64,000 nucleotides of DNA from CAWGAJ01 sp963820545 (GCA_963820545.1 CAWGAJ010000002.1:868001-932000); one strand, 5' to 3'. Numbered from the stretch's first letter, positions 27,772 to 37,846 are shown. Notes: a model not told the origin generated them from the sequence alone. Translations and numbers: made by a program.

Positions 27772-28052
27772 AATCCATTTTCCTTTATTGTTCGCTGAAG
27801 AAATTGGCGTTAACCATTTTATATACGCTGCTGAACCAATAGACTAGGTCTAGTACAAAAACTGCAATTAGCCCAGTTTGTGGGTTTTTTGAAAGGGCGC
27901 ATACTTCTCTATTTAATCCACCCAATTTTTCTATTTTATGCGCTCCCGGGCAGCTTGGCATAATCGACAAATTCAGTCTAAACCCTACTGCCACCAAAGG
28001 CCGAAGGCAGGATAAGGCTGGAATTATATCTTTGAATAATGGGGGGTTATCC

Positions 28053-28523
28053 ATGCTGAGATTCATAAGTGTGTTCACGACACTGGTTTTTTTCTTTAAT
28101 GCCTCGGCTTGGGCACAAAAGCCGGCTGTTAAAACGCAATCCTCAACGCCTGCAGCCGCCGCTGTGGCGGAGAAAACGGCTGCCACACCCTCGACAGTGA
28201 CCGACGCTATTTCTCCCGGCGAATTAAAGGTCACGCCCGAAATGTGGTTCTACCAGCAAAACATGCGTCTATATATGGATCCTAAAATGATGGTCAGGGC
28301 GAACGCTGAATTTCGCGCCGATCAACGGCAGCGTCGCTTGGCGGCCATGCAGTGGTTTGGGTTCTCTAACAGTCGCCCCCGGGCATGTTCTGATCCATAC
28401 AACGGCAACTCGTCGCCGGGCTGGACCGGTAACAATGCGGCATATCCATATCGTTGGGCCGGCACTGGACAAGCCTGGTGGTACGTTGCCCGGCCGGAAC
28501 GAACTCTTACTTACACTTATTAA
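28053..28523 (+). CDS. Small secreted planctomycete-type protein
   Basis: 156 residues from the ATG at 28053, with GGGGGGTT just upstream. A signal peptide (MLRFISVFTTLVFFFNASAWA) is followed by an Ala/Thr/Pro-rich linker (residues ~22-58). A C-terminal domain follows: EMWFYQQNMRLYMDPKMMVR, NAEFRADQRQRRLAAMQWFG, FSNSRPRACSDPYNG and aromatic residues. Similar C-terminal domains occur in Pirellula-type proteins of unknown role (recollection). Probably periplasmic or surface-located. Confidence 0.75.
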   Translation: MLRFISVFTTLVFFFNASAWAQKPAVKTQSSTPAAAAVAEKTAATPSTVTDAISPGELKVTPEMWFYQQNMRLYMDPKMMVRANAEFRADQRQRRLAAMQWFGFSNSRPRACSDPYNGNSSPGWTGNNAAYPYRWAGTGQAWWYVARPERTLTYTY

Positions 28524-28665
28524 AGTGCATAGAGCAGGGCACAGAAGGCCGGAGTCGCCTCGCGGAGAGTAGAGGTGATTTCGGCCTTTCTGATGCGCGG
28601 CCGCAAAGCCCTTGGTCTTCCAAAGCGGAGATGAAGCTAATCGAAGCCTTATTAGGCAAAAGCAG

Positions 28666-30456
28666 CTACGGCGAATCAATGTTTTTATAGCCGGGAAGCG
28701 AGTGGATCCGCTTTTGGATCTCGCCGCGGACATTTTTACAGCGGTCGTCGTCTAGGGAGCCGTATTTCGTGGTAAATTCTTGCCAAGAAATGCCTTCCTC
28801 CAGGGTCTCGAACTCCGGCAGAAAGTCGCATATCTTGAAGGAGTCGGCCAATTCCGCCAGCGGAATTTTGCCGGCGCGGACCTGAGTGGCGAAGGTTACG
28901 CCCGCCACGTCCGCCGAGAGATCCACAAAGCTGAAGCCGCTTTCGCCTTGGGCATCGCTTATTTCCTTGGCCACTCCTGCCTGTTCGGTTGCCAGGGGCC
29001 CCAGTGGAATCGTGAGCGCACAAGAAACCACGAAATGTTGGGCTAAATCGTGTCGTCCGCGCATGGTTGTCTTTCCCAGTATTGCTATGCGAACTTGCCT
29101 GTCGTTTTCCGATTCCACCTTTTGGCAGAATTCATTTAAAATGGGAAAATCACGCCACAGTCTGGAATCATCCAGCGCGATGCCGATACCCAAGAGAAAC
29201 GCTTTTGCGGCCAGCGGCGGAGGAAGCTTGGCGGCCTCGGCCGCGGCACGGCGAATAAAATATTCCGTCATTGCATCGCCTTTTAGTTCCGTAAATGACG
29301 AGCGATTCACCCGCGCCGCCTCCACCACGGCATGTACCACCTCTTGCGTGGCGGCGACTAACTCCGGAGGCTTGGGCGTCGGAGGCGCGGAAACCAACCT
29401 GGGCAGATTCAGCATGTCGATAAAGCGCGCCGCCGCCGGATCGTCGGGCAAATCCTTGCCCAAGGCCAAATAAATCCGCTGCAACTGCCGGCGGGTATCC
29501 AGTGGCATCGCCGCAAAACCGTGATATTCGCCCGCACGCAACTCATCGCCGATGAGGTTCAAGGCCAATGTGTTCAGCGGATCAAAGCCAATCCGGAAGC
29601 TGGTGGCGTGCGAGCGGCGATCGCCCAGCTTGGGACGCATCACCGAATCGGGATCCGCGCTGTGCGAAGCACCGAGAAAATGGCCTAATTCGTGGACCAG
29701 GATCTCCAGCCGTTCACTACGCGTGACGTATTGCGACCATTCGCGAATGAGGATGTGCGAATGCAGCGTTCCCCGCGTTCCGCCCAGGTGCGTCAGACCC
29801 CGCGGAATCGCATATTGACTGGTAAATCCTATGGCTACCTGCGCCGGCGCCGGATTAACCTTGGTTTCAAACTCGCCGAGCGACGACTGAAAATCGGTGA
29901 TGCGGTTGTCCGAAATCCATGTTTCCACGGCCTTGACCTCGAAACGAACGCCGCAATGATGCTCGAATATCTCCGACGCGGCCGCGATTCGCTCGCGGAA
30001 TTCTCTTTCCCAAATCCGCTGTATCGCCGGCTCATCATCGTCGGCGAGAATTTTTACGGTAATCACATAGCTCGAATAGGCAACGGCGCGGGGCTTGGGC
30101 GGCGGATAATTTGGGCTCTCATTCGGGGGGACGGGAAACTGAAACGACAGCAAATCAAGCGATTTGTCTTTCTCCACAAAATAATTAATGGAGTTCGGTT
30201 GCAGCAAATAACGCCGTAGATTTCCCTCCCCTTTGAAAACAATGCCGATCTTTTTATCGGCGGGAATAGGGATTACATCGGTGCGATCGAGCAGGTATGG
30301 CTGTTGCTTGCCGTCGGCGTCGACAATCGAAAAATTCACGTGCGTATCGGTGTTGTTTGCCAAAATCGCTACGCTTGCCTCGCCGCGCCGAGAAGCAAAT
30401 GCAAAGACGATGAAAAAAACAAAAAAAATCGAGAAGCGTCGCAAGGAAGAAAACAT
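28666..30456 (-). CDS. Secreted zinc metalloprotease (metzincin/matrixin-like)
   Basis: 596 residues with an N-terminal signal peptide (SLRRFSIFFVFFIVFAFASR). The sequence LEILVHELGHFLGASHSADP contains HExxHxxGxxH, the zinc-binding signature of metzincins, and DSVMRPKLGD follows as a Met-turn-like element. The region before it resembles the reprolysin/matrixin fold (VITVKILADDDEPAIQRIWE onward). A C-terminal region of about 280 residues has no recognised domain. It should act outside the cytoplasm. The gene converges with the small secreted protein gene at 28053. Confidence 0.85.
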   Translation of the reverse strand: MFSSLRRFSIFFVFFIVFAFASRRGEASVAILANNTDTHVNFSIVDADGKQQPYLLDRTDVIPIPADKKIGIVFKGEGNLRRYLLQPNSINYFVEKDKSLDLLSFQFPVPPNESPNYPPPKPRAVAYSSYVITVKILADDDEPAIQRIWEREFRERIAAASEIFEHHCGVRFEVKAVETWISDNRITDFQSSLGEFETKVNPAPAQVAIGFTSQYAIPRGLTHLGGTRGTLHSHILIREWSQYVTRSERLEILVHELGHFLGASHSADPDSVMRPKLGDRRSHATSFRIGFDPLNTLALNLIGDELRAGEYHGFAAMPLDTRRQLQRIYLALGKDLPDDPAAARFIDMLNLPRLVSAPPTPKPPELVAATQEVVHAVVEAARVNRSSFTELKGDAMTEYFIRRAAAEAAKLPPPLAAKAFLLGIGIALDDSRLWRDFPILNEFCQKVESENDRQVRIAILGKTTMRGRHDLAQHFVVSCALTIPLGPLATEQAGVAKEISDAQGESGFSFVDLSADVAGVTFATQVRAGKIPLAELADSFKICDFLPEFETLEEGISWQEFTTKYGSLDDDRCKNVRGEIQKRIHSLPGYKNIDSP

Positions 30457-30704
30457 TTATTCACCGTGCCGGCAAGGCCTATAATATCATTATAACTGGA
30501 TTATGCCGGCCAGTGGCAAGTTCCCGCTTCTGCGGGGAGAAATTCAATATAGTCGACAGCCGACCAGGGGAAGGACGATTTTCAAATAGGCCACCATTTA
30601 AGGGGGCATGGGCAAAGACCCTTGTTTCCGGAGCCTAACCCGGCTCGACCGCGAATATTCTCCTCGCCTTACTCCCGCGAGAAGTATCTTGGCGAGTTAG
30701 TGGC

Positions 30705-31343
30705 TCAGACCAAATCCTTGCGAACGGCCCAAACGGCGGCTTGCGTACGATCTGTGACGCCAATTTTTCGCAAAATGTGCTGCACGTGCTCTTTTACGGT
30801 TTCGTAGCTGATGTGCAGCGTTTGGGCAATTTCCTTGTTGGTCAATCCGTAGGCCAATTGGCGGAGGACTTCGCTTTCCCGCTGTGTTAATGGTACCTCG
30901 ACGTCGGCGGTCAAGCGGGGTGTGGCCAAGGCGCCGGTCACGCGGCGTAGTTCGTCGCGAGTCCAAGCGCTTTCCCCGGCCGCTGCCAAACGGATCGTCG
31001 ACAATAATTGCTCGCGGGTGCAGCCCTTCAGCACATAACCGCTGGCGCCCAGCGCCACGGCGCGGGCGACATAGGTGGGATTATCGAAGGTCGACAGGAT
31101 CAGTATGGGCAGTTCAGGTTTGTCGAGTTTGATCCGTCCTAAAGCCGTAAGTCCGTCGCCGTCGGGCATGCGAATGTCCAAAAGGACCACGTCCAGTTCG
31201 TTCTCCAAGGCGTACTTCACCGCCTCGGCGCCAGTGGCTACTTCGCCCACTACTTTTACCTCAGTGCCGGCTACCAGGGACTTTAGCCCGCTGCGGACCA
31301 CTTCGTGGTCGTCGGCGATAAGCAATCTGATTTTGTTAGTCAT
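30705..31343 (-). CDS. NarL/FixJ-type response regulator
   Basis: 212 residues. The receiver domain (1-120) has DD at ADDHEV, the phosphoacceptor Asp in VVLLDIRMPDGDG, a Thr in LSTFDN and Lys in GYVLKGC. The LuxR-type helix-turn-helix is near residues 150-205 (LTQRESEVLRQLAYGLTNKE, VKEHVQHILRKIGVTDRTQA). It is the output partner of the histidine kinase encoded immediately upstream on the same strand (26 bases between restored stop and start). Target genes are unknown. Confidence 0.93.
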   Translation of the reverse strand: MTNKIRLLIADDHEVVRSGLKSLVAGTEVKVVGEVATGAEAVKYALENELDVVLLDIRMPDGDGLTALGRIKLDKPELPILILSTFDNPTYVARAVALGASGYVLKGCTREQLLSTIRLAAAGESAWTRDELRRVTGALATPRLTADVEVPLTQRESEVLRQLAYGLTNKEIAQTLHISYETVKEHVQHILRKIGVTDRTQAAVWAVRKDLV

Positions 31344-31368
31344 GCGTTACTCCAAACGTTCGCGCGTG

Positions 31369-32495
31369 CTACTTTTTTCCAGGGTACGCCACAGGCAATT
31401 TTACAGTAATGCGGGTTCCTTTGCCTGGGCGCTATCGATTTCTGCCCGTCCGCGCATTAGCCGGGCGCGCTCCCGAATGCCCTGCAAACCAATACGATCC
31501 TCGCTCACATTAGAAGGGTCGAACCCGATACCCCAATCCTTAATTTCCAAATGGATCCACTCGCCCTGCTGGCTGAGACGGATTTCCGCCCGCTCCGCAC
31601 GGCTGTGGCGTTGTATGTTGTTAATCGCATGTTGTACGATGCGAAAAATCGTTGCTTCCAGAAGGGAGTCCAAACGATCGAATTGCACCTTGCTGGTAAA
31701 ATCAATTTTCAGATGATTGTCCTGCAAACCTTCAATCAGCGCCGATATCGCCGAAACCACGCCCAACTCCTCTAAAATGGGCGGCCGGAGACCGCCGATC
31801 AGCCGTCGGGCTTCATCCACGGCTTTGCTAATTAGCGTCCTGGCTTGCGCCACCTTTTCTCGCGTTTCACCCGCCGGCATACCGTCGCTTTCCAGTAATG
31901 AGTTTAACAACATTTGTGCGGCCGTGGCGTCTTGGACTAATCCGTCGTGGATTTCATAAGCAATCAGTTGGCGGTCACGTTCGTGGAACATGAGCATGTC
32001 TTGCAGCAGAACTTGTTCTTCGTGCAATTTTTCCGCGATCCGCCCGCGTTCCGTTACATCCAGTATGATTCCGGCCGCGCCGTTTAAATTGCCTTGATCA
32101 TCGTGCAAGGGAGTATGCCAAATGTCCAACTCCATCCCGCGCAGATGCATCGATACAATGCCGGTTTCCGCGCTCTGTATCTGCGGAAGTATACTGGACG
32201 CTTCCGGTATAATCCGAGATATATCCTCAAGCGATTTACCAACCAATTCCTGCGGTTTTATTCCCGTTGATTCCACTGCTTGTCCACAACAAATCGTCAA
32301 GGTCCCGTGGGCATCTATGGCATAGATATTTATGGGTGAACCGATGATGATCCGCGTGAACAGATCATCCGTACCCGCCGACAATGGTCCAATTCTGTCA
32401 TTGGCAGTCGCCGTATTTGTGACTTCGCGGCATGTTTTTTTGTTTTTAACAATTCCCGAAAAACCGGAATGTGTTTTCATGGGATTAGTCGTCAT
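31369..32495 (-). CDS. NarL-type sensor histidine kinase with PAS domain, 3' frameshift
   Basis: About 375 residues if repaired. A PAS domain (IYAIDAHGTLTICCGQAVES onward, residues ~55-165) precedes a HisKA_3 dimerisation domain with the phosphoacceptor His in YEIHDGLVQDATA and a HATPase domain (NNIQRHSRAERAEI, DWGIGFDP, GLQGIRERARL). No membrane helix is seen, so it is cytosolic. As read, the frame ends AQAKEPALL at 31401. Adding one G near 31421 gives AQGKGTRITVKLPV and a stop at 31369, the usual end for this family and the expected spacing to the response regulator gene. Confidence 0.88.
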
Positions 32496-33135
32496 GACTT
32501 ACTGGGAATGTTGCTGTCTGTTTCGGAGGTTTTTGTTATATCACGTCCACAATGGGTTGCTAATTGTGATGCTGGGATCAAATTATTGCACAATAAAACC
32601 AAAATTTCCGCAGGGGGGTTTTTTAGTTTCCCTTTCGGTTGCCCCCCTCGATGATTAAGACTATCTACTACCATAAATAATAGCAAAGTTTAATCCAGGG
32701 GGGAGCCCTTCAAAATTTAGTGTAATACCCTACCGGAAAATTACTGACAAATAATCCAAAAGTATTGCTTTTACTGATTGTTTATACTTTTTAACCCCAT
32801 CTTATGTGGGGGGATGTGCATATTGTTGTTGATTTTAATAAATTCCCTAGGAATCGGTCTCTGGAGCGATACAACGTGCTTCTAGCCGAAAAAAGCGACT
32901 TGTTTTGCTAAGTATTACGTGCCTCGAAATCCCAGTTGAAGGATACAGTATTACCCAGCTCATACTGGGTGTAAATACCCCGCAAGATATTCGGCCAAAA
33001 TTCCCAAGTTGAAATATTTTTTATATTGCGGAAATAAAGTCCCTCTCAGATCCATTTTTTGAGATGTTTTTCCGGCGATCTCGTTTTGCTGTTAGTTTAG
33101 CTAAGGATGCCTTGAACGCCCCAATCGTCTGCAAT
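32496..33135. other. Intergenic region, no gene seen
   Basis: AT-rich stretch between the kinase start and the tRNA-Cys terminator. Nothing coding or structured can be supported. It must contain the two-component promoter, but no clear boxes were found. Confidence 0.4.
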
Positions 33136-33170
33136 AAAAAAACCGGTCGGAAGAAACCTTCCGCCGGCTT
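33136..33170 (-). terminator. Terminator of tRNA-Cys
   Basis: On the minus strand, AGCCGGCGGAAG pairs imperfectly with CTTCCGACCGGT and is followed by seven Ts, about 40 bases after the tRNA. Confidence 0.8.
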
Positions 33171-33209
33171 TGAATTGTGATTTTAGTGGCGGCTCAAACA
33201 AATCTGGAG

Positions 33210-33282
33210 AGGCGCCGGTGGGAGTCGAACCCACGTATGGTGGATTTGCAATCCACTGCCTTAGCCACTTGGCTACGGCGCC
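33210..33282 (-). tRNA. tRNA-Cys (anticodon GCA)
   Basis: 73-nt cloverleaf. GGCGCCG pairs with CGGCGCC. The anticodon arm TGGAT-TGCAA-ATCCA presents GCA, the T arm has GGTTCGA, and the discriminator is U73, a cysteine identity base. CCA is not encoded. Confidence 0.95.
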
Positions 33283-33602
33283 ATGCCACAAACTGTATCA
33301 ATCAATTAGTCTGCTGACAAGCCCTAAGAATCTGATCTATTTTTTCTATTATCGCTGAAATCTCTCTGGAAGATAGAAAAAGTTATTTATCCTTAAAAGA
33401 GTTTGCCAAGGATCGATGGCAGTTCGCGTCCAGATGTTCCTTATTCAATGTATTTTGCCTATTTGCACAAAGGAAACAAGAAAATGTGCAAGTATCAGGA
33501 TCTACTTAAGATTATTGGTTTCTCTGCTCGATTTGAAATGCACCATTTCAACCAATCCTATTTCAAAATCACCAATTATTTTAAGTAAGCAGGATTGCAA
33601 AC
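33283..33602. other. Intergenic region, no gene seen
   Basis: About 320 AT-rich bases upstream of the 115-residue protein gene. Short open frames exist but have no ribosome site or recognisable content. Confidence 0.4.
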
Positions 33603-33950
33603 ATGATGCAAACCACTTTTAAGCATTGGCTTAGTTTTATCTGTTATGGATCATGGAAGATAGATAATTTGGCTGCTGATATTGCCCGGCGATGCAAGGC
33701 AAGTCTTATCCACCGGATTATTAACCGATCAAACTCGTTGCCGCCTGAACAGATGCGGGGATACGTGCAGGCTTATGCTACTGGTTGTTTAGAGTCGGTT
33801 GTGCGGGAGTGGGTTGCGGTGGAACGACCTGATCCCGCACTAATTTCCGAGGTAGTTCTCCGGGCGAAAGAATTCTTGATTGAAATAGTTTTATCCGAAA
33901 TGCAGGTGATTATCCCCCCTGTTGTAGCAGATATTACTAGGGCCGCCTAA
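33603..33950 (+). CDS. Hypothetical protein
   Basis: 115 residues, predicted mostly helical (MMQTTFKHWLSFICYGSWKI at the start, then AADIARRCKASLIHRIINRS and MRGYVQAYATGCLESVVREW). AGGA precedes the paired ATGs at 33603/33606. The gene is followed by a good terminator, which supports it being real. The composition recalls small helical planctomycete proteins of unknown role. There is no signal peptide or membrane segment. Confidence 0.65.
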   Translation: MMQTTFKHWLSFICYGSWKIDNLAADIARRCKASLIHRIINRSNSLPPEQMRGYVQAYATGCLESVVREWVAVERPDPALISEVVLRAKEFLIEIVLSEMQVIIPPVVADITRAA

Positions 33951-33987
33951 GAATCTAGTCGAAATAGATTTACCTGTCAAATCTGCC

Positions 33988-34018
33988 AAGCCCACGGGTT
34001 GCAACCCGTGGGCTTTTA
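33988..34018 (+). terminator. Palindromic terminator/repeat
   Basis: GCCCACGGGTTGCAACCCGT and its completion GGGC form a 14-bp perfect stem followed by TTTTATT. The same palindrome occurs at 44794 and 49838, so it is also a member of a dispersed repeat family. Confidence 0.75.
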
Positions 34019-34140
34019 TTGAAAAGAGAACTTTCTTTAGTTCTTCAATACATTGCCTTCTGTTTTGATGCTTTGTGTTGTAAAATCCCTTTTTCTCAGT
34101 TTTTATGCAAAAAGGGATACTCTAAGCATAGCGGGGAGTC

Positions 34141-35430
34141 ATGGGTAAGAAGCGAAATTTAGTGGTCGCACAAAGCGGCGGACCAACACCGGTGATCAAC
34201 AGCAGTTTGCAGGGTATTATCGAGACTGCCCGAGATTCGGAGGCCATCGGCACGGTCTATGGGGCCTGGCATGGGGTAGAGGGGATTTTGAAAGAAGAGT
34301 TGCTAGATCTGTCGGCACAATCGGCCGAGCAAGTGGCGCTGTTGCGTTATACGCCCGCGGCTGGTTCCATAGGCACTTGCCGCTACAAACTCAAATCCCA
34401 AAACGCGGAAGACTTTCATCGGGTAATCGAGGTTCTCAAAGCCCACGATGTGGGGTTTTTGCTCTACATCGGGGGCAATGACTCCATGGATACGGCCCAC
34501 AAAATCGCCCAGTTGGCCTCAAGAAGCGGATTGGACCTGGTGGCCGTCGGCGTCCCCAAGACGATCGACAACGACGTGGGCGACAGCGAATTTAAGCTTA
34601 TTCACCACACTCCGGGTTATGGTTCGGTCGCTCGATATTGGATGCACAAGGTGCAGACGGCCAACGAAGAAAACATGGGTTCTTCTCCGGCCGATCCGGT
34701 GTTGGTGCTCCAGGCCATGGGCCGGAAGATTGGCTTTATACCGGCCGCGGCGCGATTGGCCGACCCAAATCGGGAAATGCCGCTGCAAATTTATTTAGCC
34801 GAAAGCCCCTGCACGCTTGCCCAACTGGCCGAAAACGTGAACGAACAATTGCGTCGATCCGGCCGCTGCATCCTGGTCATCAGCGAAGGGTTCGACGTGG
34901 GCTCTCTGGGCGATGTAAAAGACTCCTTTGGCCATCCCTCGTTCGGCTCGACCAAAATCACAGTCTGCCAGACGGCGGTCAACTATCTGAACCAAACAGG
35001 ATTGGCCGCCAAGGGTGCTGCCCGGGGCAACGTCATGGGCACGGACCAGCGCCATTCCATGGCTTATGCCTCGCTAGTCGATCTCGACGAAGCATATAGC
35101 CTGGGGCAAAAGGCCGTTCAGTTGGCCGCCGCCGGCCAAAGCGGTTTCATGGCCACGATCCTCTGCGAGCCGGGACCGATTTATAATGTCCGCTACGATA
35201 AAGTCTCCTTGACCGAGGTGGCCAACAGCGAGCGGAACTTTCCCGCCCCCTGGATCGCCCCGAGCGGTTATGACGTAACCGACGACTTCATCTGTTATGC
35301 AAAACCGCTGATAGGCGGCGAGATGCTCGCTTTGCCGCTGATCGACGGCCGGCAGCGCCTCGCGCGTTTTGAGCCGATTTTTGCCGATAAAAAACTCCCT
35401 TCTTACCTTCCACAAGCAGATCGAAAATGA
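34141..35430 (+). CDS. Pyrophosphate-type 6-phosphofructokinase
   Basis: 429 residues. It phosphorylates fructose 6-phosphate, probably with pyrophosphate, in glycolysis/gluconeogenesis. SGGPTPVIN (12-20) is the N-terminal phosphate loop. GGNDSM (111-116) places an Asp where ATP-dependent enzymes have Gly, a pyrophosphate indicator. K140-TIDND carries the catalytic Asp and the associated lysine. MGRKIGFIPAAARLAD matches the substrate site of the family. The length fits the short PPi-PFK clade. The next gene overlaps by ATGA and 6-phosphogluconate dehydrogenase follows, suggesting one carbon-metabolism operon. Confidence 0.92.
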   Translation: MGKKRNLVVAQSGGPTPVINSSLQGIIETARDSEAIGTVYGAWHGVEGILKEELLDLSAQSAEQVALLRYTPAAGSIGTCRYKLKSQNAEDFHRVIEVLKAHDVGFLLYIGGNDSMDTAHKIAQLASRSGLDLVAVGVPKTIDNDVGDSEFKLIHHTPGYGSVARYWMHKVQTANEENMGSSPADPVLVLQAMGRKIGFIPAAARLADPNREMPLQIYLAESPCTLAQLAENVNEQLRRSGRCILVISEGFDVGSLGDVKDSFGHPSFGSTKITVCQTAVNYLNQTGLAAKGAARGNVMGTDQRHSMAYASLVDLDEAYSLGQKAVQLAAAGQSGFMATILCEPGPIYNVRYDKVSLTEVANSERNFPAPWIAPSGYDVTDDFICYAKPLIGGEMLALPLIDGRQRLARFEPIFADKKLPSYLPQADRK

Positions 35431-36296
35431 CCTTTGAACTTACACCCAAACACGACTATCTGGTGGGCATCGATTCCGACGGCTGCGCCTTCGACACCAT
35501 GGAACTGAAACACAAAGAATGTTTCATTCCCAACATTATCAACTACTGGGAATTGCAGGGCGTGAGCAAATACGCCCGCGAGGCGGCGGAATTCGTAAAC
35601 CTCTATTCCAAAAGTCGGGGGATCAACCGCTTTCCGGCCTTGATCGAGACTTTGGAATGGCTCCAGAAGCGTCCGGAGGTTAAGGCCCGGGGAGTGAAAA
35701 TCCAAATCCCCCAAGCGCTCCGCGATTGGATCAAGCGCGAAACCAAGTTGGGCAATCCGGCCCTGGAAAAGGCGGTCCAAGAGAGCGGCGATCCCTGGCT
35801 CAAGCGGTCGCTGGAATGGTCCAAGGCGGTCAATAAGTCGATCGAGGGCATGGTCCGCGGCGTGCCGCCCTTCCCCTTTGTGCGCGAATGCCTGGAAAAA
35901 CTCTTCCACAAGGCCGATATTCTCGTGGTCTCCGCCACGCCGCACGAAGCATTAAAGCGCGAATGGGAAGAACATGATCTAACGAAATACGTGGCGGCGA
36001 TTTGCGGGCAGGAATATGGAACAAAAAAGGAATTGCTTCATTCCGCGGTGAAATATCCGCCCAACAATGTCTTGATGATCGGCAACGCGCCGGGCGATTA
36101 CCAGGCGGCCGTGGCCAATAAGGCCTTGTACTTTCCCATCAATCCGGGCGCCGAAGAGGCCAGTTGGAAACGCTTGTTCGAGGAAGGCATCGAGCGGTTT
36201 CTCTCCGGCAATTTCAGCAGCCAATATCAGTCGGAATTGCTGGCCGAATTTGAACGTTATTTGCCTGAACACCCCCCGTGGCCTGTGGACGAATAA
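35427..36296 (+). CDS. HAD-superfamily hydrolase
   Basis: 289 residues. The HAD motifs can be traced: VGIDSDGCAFDT (motif I, DxDG; nucleophile Asp), LVVSATP (motif II Ser), a basic KKELLHS region with Lys (motif III) and MIGNAPGDYQAA (motif IV; one acidic residue is Asn-like). A cap of about 130 residues lies between motifs I and II. It overlaps the phosphofructokinase gene by four bases (ATGA), so translation is likely coupled. A sugar-phosphate phosphatase role is plausible but the substrate cannot be told. Confidence 0.85.
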   Translation: MTFELTPKHDYLVGIDSDGCAFDTMELKHKECFIPNIINYWELQGVSKYAREAAEFVNLYSKSRGINRFPALIETLEWLQKRPEVKARGVKIQIPQALRDWIKRETKLGNPALEKAVQESGDPWLKRSLEWSKAVNKSIEGMVRGVPPFPFVRECLEKLFHKADILVVSATPHEALKREWEEHDLTKYVAAICGQEYGTKKELLHSAVKYPPNNVLMIGNAPGDYQAAVANKALYFPINPGAEEASWKRLFEEGIERFLSGNFSSQYQSELLAEFERYLPEHPPWPVDE

Positions 36297-36334
36297 AACA
36301 GAATAAAAATCCTGACCCCTGACCTCTGATCTCT

Positions 36335-37765
36335 ATGAAAACCGACTTCGGACTTATCGGACTGGCCGTAATGGGCGAAAACCTGGCCTTGAATATCGAG
36401 AGCCGGGGATTCAGCATTGCGGTCTATAATCGAACGACAAGTAAAGTAGACGAACTGCTGGCCGGCCGTGCGAAAGGGAAAAATTTTGTGGGCTGCCATT
36501 CGCTGGAGGAGTTTGTCGAAAGCCTGGCCGCGCCGCGCAAGGTAATGCTCATGGTCAAGGCCGGTCCGGCAGTGGATGAATTCATCGAAAAACTCATCCC
36601 CTTGCTCTCGCCCGGCGATGTGATTATCGACGGCGGCAACACGCTTTTCAGCGATACCGAGCTTCGCACAAAATACGTCGAAGCCAAGGGCCTTTTGTAC
36701 ATCGGCACGGGCGTATCGGGCGGCGAGGAAGGCGCCCTGCGCGGGCCGAGCATCATGCCCGGCGGCAGCGAACAGGCCTGGCCCCTGGTTAAGCCGATTT
36801 TCCAGGCGATTTCGGCCAAAGTCGGCCCCAAAGGCGATATTCCCTGCTGCGATTGGGTCGGTCCGCGCGGCGCCGGCCATTACGTGAAAATGGTCCACAA
36901 CGGCATCGAATATGGCGACATGCAACTTATTTGCGAGGCCTACTGGCTGCTTAAACAGGCCCTGGGACTCAAAAACGACGAATTGTACGACGTTTTCAAC
37001 CAGTGGTATCAAGGCGAATTGAATAGCTACCTGATCGAGATCACCCGCGATATTTTTAGCGTAAAAGATCCTGAGACCGGCAATTACTTGGTCGATATGG
37101 TTCTGGATACGGCCGGTGCAAAAGGTACGGGCAAGTGGATGAGCCAATTGGCCCTCGATCTGGGAGTACCCAGCACGCTGGTGACCGAAGCGGTCTACGC
37201 CCGCTGCCTTTCGGCCATGAAAGACGCCCGCGTAAGGGCCAGCAAGATGCTCAAAGGCCCCTCGGGAAAATACACCGGCGATAAGAAATCATTTATCGAG
37301 CAGATTCGCCAGGCCCTTTATGCCTCGAAGATATGCAGTTATGCCCAGGGCTACGTGCAGATGCAGGCGGCGGCCAAAGAGTTCGATTGGCCGCTCAGGT
37401 TCGGGCCTATCGCGCTTTTATGGCGGGGAGGGTGCATTATTCGCGCGGTGTTTTTGGAACGCATCAAAGAGGCCTTCGACGTCGATCCCAATTTGGAAAA
37501 TCTGCTCTTGGCCCCGTACTTTGCCGAGGCGGTCGCCAAGGCCCAGCCGGCTTGGCGGAACGCGGTCAAAACAGCGGTCGAATTGGGCATTCCCACCCCC
37601 GCCTTTTCCGCTGCCTTGGCCTATTACGACGGCTACCGCTCCCAACGCCTGCCGGCCAATTTGCTGCAAGCACAACGCGACTATTTCGGCGCCCATACCT
37701 ATAATCGTATTGATAAGGACGGTATCTTCCACAGCGATTGGATACGGCTGAAAAAGCCACCATAA
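36335..37765 (+). CDS. gnd: 6-phosphogluconate dehydrogenase, decarboxylating
   Basis: 476 residues, the normal length. It converts 6-phosphogluconate to ribulose 5-phosphate with NADP+ in the oxidative pentose phosphate pathway. GLAVMGENLALNI is the dinucleotide-binding loop and NRTTSKVDEL suits NADP+. GTGVSGGEEGALRGPSIMPG is the family signature. KMVHNGIEYGDMQ carries the catalytic lysine, and the C-terminal helical domain ends with ALAYYDGYRSQRLPANLLQA and QRDYFGAHTY. It belongs to the operon with the PPi-phosphofructokinase and a HAD hydrolase; the 38-base gap holds CCTGACC-type repeats. Confidence 0.96.
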   Translation: MKTDFGLIGLAVMGENLALNIESRGFSIAVYNRTTSKVDELLAGRAKGKNFVGCHSLEEFVESLAAPRKVMLMVKAGPAVDEFIEKLIPLLSPGDVIIDGGNTLFSDTELRTKYVEAKGLLYIGTGVSGGEEGALRGPSIMPGGSEQAWPLVKPIFQAISAKVGPKGDIPCCDWVGPRGAGHYVKMVHNGIEYGDMQLICEAYWLLKQALGLKNDELYDVFNQWYQGELNSYLIEITRDIFSVKDPETGNYLVDMVLDTAGAKGTGKWMSQLALDLGVPSTLVTEAVYARCLSAMKDARVRASKMLKGPSGKYTGDKKSFIEQIRQALYASKICSYAQGYVQMQAAAKEFDWPLRFGPIALLWRGGCIIRAVFLERIKEAFDVDPNLENLLLAPYFAEAVAKAQPAWRNAVKTAVELGIPTPAFSAALAYYDGYRSQRLPANLLQAQRDYFGAHTYNRIDKDGIFHSDWIRLKKPP

Positions 37766-37772
37766 TAAGGAT

Positions 37773-37836
37773 TCAGGATTCAGGATTTAACTTCGCCCTT
37801 GTCTTCTGAACCCTGAACCCCGAACCCTGAACCCTA
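37773..37836. repeat. GGATTCAG/CCCTGAAC low-complexity repeat
   Basis: Short units GGATTCA and GAACCCTGA repeated around a turn, forming an inverted arrangement between two operon genes. The same words occur inside the methyltransferase gene at 62776-62849 and in short form before 36335. Confidence 0.6.
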
Positions 37837-37846
37837 AGGAAAAACC

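Noticed and set aside
33097..33291. Short minus-strand frame covering the tRNA-Cys
   Set aside because: Coincides with the tRNA and its terminator. The residues are those typically obtained by translating a tRNA-Cys gene.
36257..37147. 296-residue minus-strand frame
   Set aside because: Antisense to gnd. The coding signal belongs to 6-phosphogluconate dehydrogenase.
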